The position numbers were made by a program, and so were the translations under genes. Shown one piece after another: positions 58,345 through 64,000 of a DNA stretch of 64,000 nucleotides. Location of the stretch: assembly GCF_025717555.1 (NCBI RefSeq), contig NZ_JAJIRP010000001.1:747400-811399 (forward strand), given 5' to 3'. The notes under the pieces were generated by a model that saw only the letters and a list, made by a program, of their open reading frames with translations, was not told the origin of the DNA and made no database searches. Each line of letters begins with the position of its first letter. Position 1 is the first letter of the stretch. This DNA is from Paucibacter sp. B2R-40. Lineage in GTDB: Bacteria; Pseudomonadota; Gammaproteobacteria; Burkholderiales; Burkholderiaceae_C.

Positions 58345-58806
58345 ATGAATCTTTTGCACGCGGCACTCTTGTGTCTTCATTTGCTGGCTGCCGCCTTGTG
58401 GGTCGGCGGCATGGCGACGATGGTGTTGGCGGTGCGGCCGGCCGCAATACAGGTGCTGGAGGCGCCGCCGCTGCGTTTGCAGCTACTCGGCGCGACGCTG
58501 GCGCGTTTCTTCACTTTGGTGCAGATTGCCATCGTCGTGCTGTTGGCGACCGGCCTGCTGATGTTGGCATTGCTGGGCGGGCGGGCGCATTGGAGCGTGC
58601 ACGCAATGGCTGCTCTCGGTCTGTTGATGATGGCCTTGTTCGCGCACATCCGCTGGGCGCTTTACCCGCGCCTGCAACGCGCGCTGGCTGAGCAGGCCTG
58701 GCCCTTGGCTGCTGCTGCACTCAACCGCATTCGTCAGTTTGTGAACATCAATCTGGCCTTGGGCGGCCTGGTGTTTGCGCTTGCCGTTTTGGGACGCGCC
58801 TGGTGA
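58345..58806 (+). CDS. CopD-like membrane protein
   Basis: 153 residues with four membrane helices (LLHAALLCLHLLAAALWVGGMATMVLAV, LARFFTLVQIAIVVLLATGLLML, HAMAALGLLMMALFAHI, VNINLALGGLVFALAVLG). The pattern HLLAAALWVGGM and the Arg/Trp spacing are like the CopD/DUF family of copper or haem-linked membrane proteins. No operon partner; it starts 10 bp after the LuxR stop. Confidence 0.75.
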   Translation: MNLLHAALLCLHLLAAALWVGGMATMVLAVRPAAIQVLEAPPLRLQLLGATLARFFTLVQIAIVVLLATGLLMLALLGGRAHWSVHAMAALGLLMMALFAHIRWALYPRLQRALAEQAWPLAAAALNRIRQFVNINLALGGLVFALAVLGRAW

Positions 58807-58822
58807 CCGAGGCCGGCACAGC

Positions 58823-59983
58823 TCAAGCCTGTTTGCGCCGACTCTTGCGGTATTCCGCCGGGGCAAGCCCGGTCTTGTCTTTGAAGACCTTGTAAAAGCT
58901 GTTGCGGTTGTTGAAGCCGGCGCGGTAGGCGATGTCGGCCACGGTCAGCGTGGGCGTGCCTGGGCTGTCCAGCATCTGCAACGCTTCTTGGTAGCGCAGC
59001 TCATTGAGGTAGTCGTAAAAGCTGCTGCCCAGATGCAGATTGAGCAGCTCTGACAATTGATGCGAGCTCACGCCCAGCAAGGCGGCCAGTTTGGCCAGCG
59101 ACATCGCCTCGTCTTGATGGGGCTTGTGTAGCAGGACGATTTGTTGCAATTGCGCGCTCAGTTCGCGTGCGGCCGTTGGGGACAGCTCCACCGCGCGGAC
59201 GGCGGGCATAGCTGCATCGAGCGGGGCTTGGGTAACGATGTTGTTTTCGGCCGGCCTGCTGAGCGGCGTTGCCAGCCCCTCCTCGTTCTGCCCTTCGGTC
59301 TGCCGAATGAAGATCTCGGGCTGGTAGACCGCAAACAAGGCGATCAGATTGACATACAGCGCCAACACCATGGCCGAACCCTGCAGCAGCGCTTGGGGCG
59401 GCAGCCTGCCCAGGATGATCAAGGCGTAAATCATCAAATCGAAGCAAGTGGCGGCGAACAAGCCCAGGGCCAGATACAGCAACCAGTAGTAACTGCTGTT
59501 GCGATGGTCTTGCAGCAAATGCTGCAGCTTGCTTTTGTGACGACGCAGCAGCCAAAGGCAATAGCCGCAATAACTCAGCACCTGCAGAAGCAAGAGCCAC
59601 ACCAAGCTCGGCTCGCCCAGCCAGTTGGCGCCGTTCAATGCGCCGGTGAAGCTCAGCCCCAGGGGCAAGAAGTGCAGCGCGGTGCGCCGCGCCGAAGCCG
59701 GCGCCAGCAGCAAGGCCTGGCGCAGACTGATCAGCATCAAGGGACCCCAGGCCCAAGTCAATTGATAGCGCAAGGCTTCCAGCCAAGGCAAGGGCGCGCC
59801 GCCGCGCGCCAGGCTCAAATAGGCGTGCAGCGGCGGCAGCATCAAGAGCGCCACGAAGGCGGCCATGGTGAGCCGGCCGCGCCGCTCGCCGCGTCGGCTC
59901 AACAACAAGGTCAGCAGCGTCCAGCAGCCCAGGCTGAAGGAAAACAAGCACCAGGCTTTCTGGATTTCGACGTAATCACTCAT
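58823..59983 (-). CDS. AraC family regulator with membrane sensor domain
   Basis: 386 residues. The first 225 form about six to seven hydrophobic helices (WCLFSFSLGCWTLLTLLL ... YVNLIALFAVYQPEIFI), followed by a cytoplasmic linker and an AraC-type HTH: MSLAKLAALLGVSSHQLSELLNLHLGSSFYDYLNELR and VADIAYRAGFNNRNSFYKVFKDKTGLAPAEYRK. It probably senses a membrane or periplasmic signal. It is the only coding frame here with family motifs; a 493-codon antisense frame is a shadow. Confidence 0.9.
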   Translation of the reverse strand: MSDYVEIQKAWCLFSFSLGCWTLLTLLLSRRGERRGRLTMAAFVALLMLPPLHAYLSLARGGAPLPWLEALRYQLTWAWGPLMLISLRQALLLAPASARRTALHFLPLGLSFTGALNGANWLGEPSLVWLLLLQVLSYCGYCLWLLRRHKSKLQHLLQDHRNSSYYWLLYLALGLFAATCFDLMIYALIILGRLPPQALLQGSAMVLALYVNLIALFAVYQPEIFIRQTEGQNEEGLATPLSRPAENNIVTQAPLDAAMPAVRAVELSPTAARELSAQLQQIVLLHKPHQDEAMSLAKLAALLGVSSHQLSELLNLHLGSSFYDYLNELRYQEALQMLDSPGTPTLTVADIAYRAGFNNRNSFYKVFKDKTGLAPAEYRKSRRKQA

Positions 59984-60022
59984 GGACGGGCGGCGGCGTT
60001 TGACCTCTTGTTTGCTGTGATT

Positions 60023-60886
60023 TCAGCGCGGGAATGTATCGAAGGTACCCGAGAACTGGATCAGGCCGTTGTAGAAATTCTGGTACCAGCTTCCCGAGTT
60101 GGGTGTCTTGAAGGTGTAGACCATGGTGTAGGGCAGCGTGAAGGAGTCGCTGGTCTGGATGGTTTCTTCCACCGCCGTGTTGGCCGACAAGCGCTTGTAG
60201 CTGTATGTACCTTTGGAATTGATATTGCCCGGCCCGAAACCCTGGAAGGTCAAAGTGCCGTCTTGCGCATAGGTCTGCAGCACCAGGCCAGCGGATGGGT
60301 AGACGCCCGGCGGCAATTGCGGGGCGACGGCCGACTTGATGATCAGCGCCACATGCAAGCCGGCATTGCTGGCTGGCGCCAGCAGTTGAGATGCGCTTGG
60401 CTGGCTGGGTGTGGCCGTGAAGTGGCCGCTGAGCACCTGATTGCCGTTGCTCAGTGTCTGTACCCAAGTGCCACTGAGCGCCGAGTCAAAGCTGTAGCTG
60501 GTGGTGGAGTGCAACTGGCCGCCGGCCTCGACCGAGCGATCCTCCAAGGTGTTGGGGCCCCGGTGGCTCAGCTGATAGCTACCGCTGGCCACCCGGTGAC
60601 CGGTGCCGCCGGCGCCTTGTGAGGTCCACTGGCCGCGCGGCAGGTAGCGCTTGACGATCGCACCTTGGTTGGGCACACCGCTGGCGCCTGCGGGCAGCAC
60701 TTTTTCGATCTGCAGGTTCAGATCCATGCCGCTCAGGCCAGCTCGGGACAAGGCTTCATGGGCGGACATGGCCTCATCGGCCCGCGCCGAAGTGGCGGGC
60801 AAAGCTGTGCCGAGCAGGAGCAGGCCGAGGGACAGAATGGCGGGCAGCGCCCGTCGCGGCATCGAAAACAGGGTTTGAACTGACAT
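60023..60886 (-). CDS. Exported protein of unknown function
   Basis: 287 residues from ATG 60886. Signal peptide (ALPAILSLGLLLLGTALPATSARA-DE, about residue 36). The mature chain is beta-rich with repeated strands: VASGSYQLSHRGPNTLEDRSV, YSFDSALSGTWVQTLSNGNQVLSGHF, TLTFQGFGPGNINSKGTYSYKRL and VYTFKTPNSGSWYQNFYNGLIQFSGTF. The strand repeats with GTW/GSW suggest a small barrel or sandwich; no family is recognised. It could be a lipocalin-like or matrix protein. The intergenic region upstream holds a small hairpin, CGGTATCACTACCG. Confidence 0.75.
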   Translation of the reverse strand: MSVQTLFSMPRRALPAILSLGLLLLGTALPATSARADEAMSAHEALSRAGLSGMDLNLQIEKVLPAGASGVPNQGAIVKRYLPRGQWTSQGAGGTGHRVASGSYQLSHRGPNTLEDRSVEAGGQLHSTTSYSFDSALSGTWVQTLSNGNQVLSGHFTATPSQPSASQLLAPASNAGLHVALIIKSAVAPQLPPGVYPSAGLVLQTYAQDGTLTFQGFGPGNINSKGTYSYKRLSANTAVEETIQTSDSFTLPYTMVYTFKTPNSGSWYQNFYNGLIQFSGTFDTFPR

Positions 60887-61124
60887 GATGGTTTGAGCTT
60901 GAAGTAGATGGAAGGGCGGTATCACTACCGATCTTGCTCCGCCGCCTGCGGGGTTAAAGCCCGGCCGGGGAGAAGACGCTGCCATCTTGCTGGGCGCCAT
61001 TGGCGCGGCTGTGTGTCTCGACCGAAGATGACAAATTCAGCCGCAAATTCGGCAGCCAATAGCCCAAGCCGGTGGGCTGGCGGGCGGACGAAACTGGCGG
61101 CCGGGGCATTGGCCGGCCCGTAAC

Positions 61125-62636
61125 TCAGTGGCAATAGGTGTCGCTATTGAGGCGCTCGACCGCCCACCAAAGGCCTTCGCCGATGTCGTGGCGCTCGGCG
61201 TTAAAAGGCGGCTCACTGCCTTTCAGACCTACCCACAAGATGCCGCACTCATGATCCAAATCCGCTGGCACCCAGGGGCTGAGCGTGTATTGGCCGTCGA
61301 TCAGCACCAGCGGCCGCTCGGGCAAGCGCAAGGCCAGCACGCTGGCCAATCGTTGCGGGCCGGCAATGATATGGATGTCGCCACCCAAAAGTTTGCGCGC
61401 TGCGGGGCCGATCTGATCGGCCACGTATTGCGAGGCGAAGGTGCGCGAACGATCTTGATTGAGCACATGATCGCTGTGCTTTGAGGAGATCAGCAGGCAA
61501 GCGATGCCCAGCATTTGCACCAGCACAAATCCCAGCAGCGCATCGCGCAGGCGAATCGCCTGCCAGCGTCGGCCACTCAGCTGCGCCATCAAGGCCGCGC
61601 AGGTCAAGGGCATGAAGGCGCTGCCCCAGTTTAGATGCATGCTGCCTCGCAAACTCATGGCGATCAGCGGCATCAGGACCAGCGGCAGCAGCCCCCAGTT
61701 GGTCAAAAACCAGCGCGCCGATGCTTCGCGCGCGACCGCTTGTGGGGAGTCTTCCGCCGCAGATGGGGCGCCGGCGCCTTTGTGGCTGCGCCAAAGCAGG
61801 CCGGCGCCCAGAATCAAGGCACCCGCCATCTGTGTGAATTGATTGCCAATCCAGCGCAGCGCGCCGACCGCGCATTGAGGCAAGGACAAGGCCGAAGCCA
61901 TGCCGTTTTGCCGCAAATAGGTCAGTGGCTGCAGATCGTGGGTGATCAACCAATAGACATGTGGGCTGAATACCAGCAGCGCCACCGCAATGGCGGCGAT
62001 CAGGCCACGGCGGTGCAAGCGGTCGCGCCATCCCTGGTGCTGCGCCCAGACCGCCAGCACGGAAGCGCCGGCCAAAGCAACTTCGTACTTGGCCAGGGCG
62101 CCCAGCCCGAGCAGCAGGCCCAAGGCGATCCAGGCCCGCCAACTCCGGTGGGCAAAGGCTCGCCAGCAACAGGCCGCAGCCGCCGCGACGCACAAAAGCA
62201 AAGCGACGTCATGGTTGAAATAGGACAGGCGCTGCGTGTAGAAGCCTATGCACAACGTGCCCAGCAGTGCCAGATTGGCGCGCTGCTTGCCCAGCAGTTC
62301 TTGCACTAGGCGGTGGCTGCACAACAGGGCCAAGCCGGTCACCGCGCCGGCGGCAAGATAGCTGACCCATTCATGCAGGCCGAGCAGTTGCACCAGCGGC
62401 CACAGCAGGGCTGTAGGCAGCGGCGGATGTTTGTAATAGCCCCACTCGAGCGAGCGCACCCAGCTCAGTTGCTCGGCGTTGTCCACCGGGGGCGAGCTGC
62501 TGCTGAGCCACAAGAGTGTCAGCCAGGTCAAGGCCCAGAGCGCCAGCCAGGCCGCCACTGGGACGGCCCGCAAGCGCTGCGCCAAGGCTGTGCTGGAGCG
62601 CGTGAATGGGTCGAGAAGGCTGTAGGTTTTGCTCAA
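61125..62636 (-). CDS. Glycosyltransferase family 39-type membrane protein
   Basis: 503 residues with about eleven to twelve membrane helices. The first large loop has DNAEQLSWVRSLEWGYYKHPPLP, the acidic-residue/HPPL pattern of GT39 (ArnT/PMT-like) enzymes. LGALAKYEVAL follows in the helix/loop typical of the family, and a soluble C-terminal part contains QRLASVLALRLPERPLVLIDGQY. It transfers sugars from polyprenyl phosphate to lipid or protein acceptors on the periplasmic side. It is divergent from a second GT39 gene. Confidence 0.88.
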   Translation of the reverse strand: MSKTYSLLDPFTRSSTALAQRLRAVPVAAWLALWALTWLTLLWLSSSSPPVDNAEQLSWVRSLEWGYYKHPPLPTALLWPLVQLLGLHEWVSYLAAGAVTGLALLCSHRLVQELLGKQRANLALLGTLCIGFYTQRLSYFNHDVALLLCVAAAAACCWRAFAHRSWRAWIALGLLLGLGALAKYEVALAGASVLAVWAQHQGWRDRLHRRGLIAAIAVALLVFSPHVYWLITHDLQPLTYLRQNGMASALSLPQCAVGALRWIGNQFTQMAGALILGAGLLWRSHKGAGAPSAAEDSPQAVAREASARWFLTNWGLLPLVLMPLIAMSLRGSMHLNWGSAFMPLTCAALMAQLSGRRWQAIRLRDALLGFVLVQMLGIACLLISSKHSDHVLNQDRSRTFASQYVADQIGPAARKLLGGDIHIIAGPQRLASVLALRLPERPLVLIDGQYTLSPWVPADLDHECGILWVGLKGSEPPFNAERHDIGEGLWWAVERLNSDTYCH

Positions 62637-63058
62637 GATGGGGCAATCCGGCCGGGCGCGCAGGATGTTTGGCTGGTCACTAAGGGGACTGAGAGACGAA
62701 GGGCGTGGTCAACGCTTGCTTGACAGTCACCCGTCACGGCGATCGAAATTCAATCTGCCCTTGACCAAACCTGAGTAAAGCTGGCTAGAAAGCTATCCAC
62801 CTATGCAAGGCCTGGACCTTCCTGAGCGTGGATGGGTGATTTTACGAGGCGCACCAGCAAGGTGCCGCAGTGAATACCCAGCCTCGAATGGCCAAGTGGC
62901 GCAGTCTTACCGAAATGCGGACATTGTTGCGTCCGGTCTTGGCCTGTCTTGCCTTGCCTCCATGACAGTCGATTGATCCATCTCAACGCACCTGGACTTG
63001 CCACACCTGTGTCGCAGTTGCGATGGCATGATGCCGCCATCCCTAGAGGTTTTCCCTT
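62637..63058. other. Divergent intergenic region between two GT39 genes
   Basis: 422 bp with no supported gene; a 79-codon minus-strand frame has no family features. The region should hold the promoters of both divergent glycosyltransferase genes. It contains a 20-bp stretch (62770-62789) nearly identical to sequence after ppk2 (43035-43053). Confidence 0.4.
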
Positions 63059-64000
63059 ATGTCATCTGAACACAAGCGCTCAAGGCCCGATCGAATTCCT
63101 TTAGAAGGCAGCCATCGACCTTGGCTTTACTTGCTGGGCTTGATCTTGCTGCTGCGCCTGCTGACCTTGGCCAGCCTCCCGCTGACCGATCACACCGAGG
63201 CCCGTTACGCCGAGATCGCGCGCCTGATGCTGCAGTTGCAAGATTGGATCAGCCCCCACATCACGCCCTCGGAAGTGTTCTGGGCCAAGCCACCCTTGTC
63301 GACTTGGTCGCAGGCGCTGTCCATGACTGTATTCGGCGTCAGTCCCTGGGCGGCCCGCCTTCCCGCCGTACTTTGGAGTTCCGTTGCCTTGGGCGCTGCG
63401 GGCTGGATGCTCAAGGGCAGCTTGAGCCGGCTGCAGACGCTGGTCGTTTTGGTGGCGCTGGCGCTGAGCCCCTTGTTCTTCATTGCGGCGGGGGCGGTGA
63501 TGACCGATGCCACGCTGGCCGCCACGACGCTATTCGTGCAGGCAGCCTGGTGGCGGGTCTTGCGCTCGCACAGCGCGCCCGAGCGTTTGCGCGTGGCGCG
63601 CTGGCTGGGTTTCGGGGTGGGCTTGGCGCTGTTGACCAAGGGGCCGGCCGCCGTAGTCTTGACCTTGTTGCCGATCTTTATGCACGCTGCCTGGCGGCGG
63701 CATTGGCCGTCCATTCGGGCGGTGGCGAGTGATCCTTGGGTGTGGTTGATCTGTCTGGGCGTGGCGCTGCCCTGGTATGTGGTGGCCGAACTCAAGACGC
63801 CCGGCTTTATCGAGTATTTCGTCTTGGGCGAGCATGTGATGCGCTTCTTGCAGCCCGGCTGGAGCGGTGACCTCTATGGCTTCGCGCATGCGCAGCCGCT
63901 GGGCATCATCTGGCCCTATACCTTTGTCGCTGCCTTGCCGGCGGCCTTGATCTTGTTGCTGCGCCTGCCCTATTTGCGCATCCGCCAAGGCGCCGGCGCT
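63059..64000 (+). CDS. ArnT-like glycosyltransferase family 39 protein (partial)
   Basis: The frame from ATG 63059 runs 314 codons to the window edge without a stop; the C-terminus is missing. It shows the GT39 first loop LPLTDHTEARYAEIARLML and FWAKPPLSTW, then GVSPWAARLPAVLW and LALLTKGPAAVVL, as in ArnT (4-amino-4-deoxy-L-arabinose transferase) and related enzymes. Multiple membrane helices. The donor and acceptor are unknown; no arn operon genes are in the window. Confidence 0.9.
   Translation, partial: MSSEHKRSRPDRIPLEGSHRPWLYLLGLILLLRLLTLASLPLTDHTEARYAEIARLMLQLQDWISPHITPSEVFWAKPPLSTWSQALSMTVFGVSPWAARLPAVLWSSVALGAAGWMLKGSLSRLQTLVVLVALALSPLFFIAAGAVMTDATLAATTLFVQAAWWRVLRSHSAPERLRVARWLGFGVGLALLTKGPAAVVLTLLPIFMHAAWRRHWPSIRAVASDPWVWLICLGVALPWYVVAELKTPGFIEYFVLGEHVMRFLQPGWSGDLYGFAHAQPLGIIWPYTFVAALPAALILLLRLPYLRIRQGAGA

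Noticed and set aside
59141-60622. A 493-codon plus-strand frame over the AraC gene
   Set aside because: Shadow of the minus-strand membrane AraC and exported-protein genes; composition is Gln/Gly/His-rich with no domain.
62801-63040. A 79-codon minus-strand frame in the GT39 intergenic gap
   Set aside because: No recognisable sequence features and no ribosome site; likely chance.

Overview
The window looks like a chromosomal segment of a GC-rich betaproteobacterium of the order Burkholderiales, probably near Roseateles, Paucibacter or related former Leptothrix/Rubrivivax-group genera. This is inferred from the gene families: proteobacterial-type gshA with gshB, a betaproteobacterial-style atpI-B-E-F-H-A-G-D-C operon, a Gcw_chp/TorF porin next to glnK-amtB, and several PEP-CTERM proteins. 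No rRNA, tRNA or CRISPR array was found. About 65 genes are supported.

Layout. 1-1000: a comM gene broken after its Walker A region, with three ATTCTTA-type repeats at the break. 1000-4020: a nitrogen-regulated porin-glnK-amtB operon behind a well-spaced sigma-54 promoter and an NtrC-like site. 4030-10860: a response regulator, then gshA, kup, a class II glutamine amidotransferase, a BenE transporter and gshB. 10860-15545: four exported proteins, including a dockerin-bearing beta-propeller followed directly by a cohesin-like PEP-CTERM protein. 15690-17650: glutathione-dependent formaldehyde oxidation (class III ADH and S-formylglutathione hydrolase), which uses the glutathione made by gshA/gshB. 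17650-19300: a poorly coding stretch, an Ala-rich exported protein and a PEP-CTERM protein. 19600-24750: uup, a small membrane protein, a hydratase-family enzyme, a response regulator and a MocR-type regulator. 24860-29710: a tight amino-acid cluster (LysE exporter, Asp/Glu racemase, aminotransferase, PhzF, VOC protein, AlaX-type editing enzyme), divergent from the MocR regulator. It ends in a 123-bp tandem repeat array. 30140-33630: GST, cytochrome c', cytochrome b561, GNAT and SMP-30 proteins. 33690-41270: the complete F1Fo ATP synthase operon with its promoter, a pyrimidine-rich atpE leader, three intercistronic hairpins and a terminator. 41300-49840: mutarotase, PPK2, two TPM proteins with LemA, an exported ATP-dependent DNA ligase, hemE, and priA behind a DnaA-box pair. 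49970-60890: a second secretome block (AraC regulator, HAF-repeat PEP-CTERM protein, another PEP-CTERM protein, a metzincin-type protease with a translationally coupled partner, a LuxR regulator, a CopD-like protein, a membrane AraC regulator and an exported protein of unknown function). 61120-64000: two divergent GT39/ArnT-like glycosyltransferases, the second cut by the window end.

The most distinctive material is the adjacent dockerin and cohesin/PEP-CTERM genes (13080-15493), the metzincin/HAF secretome block, the 123-bp array at the alaX end, and the interrupted comM. All calls come from reading the sequence; no database search was run.
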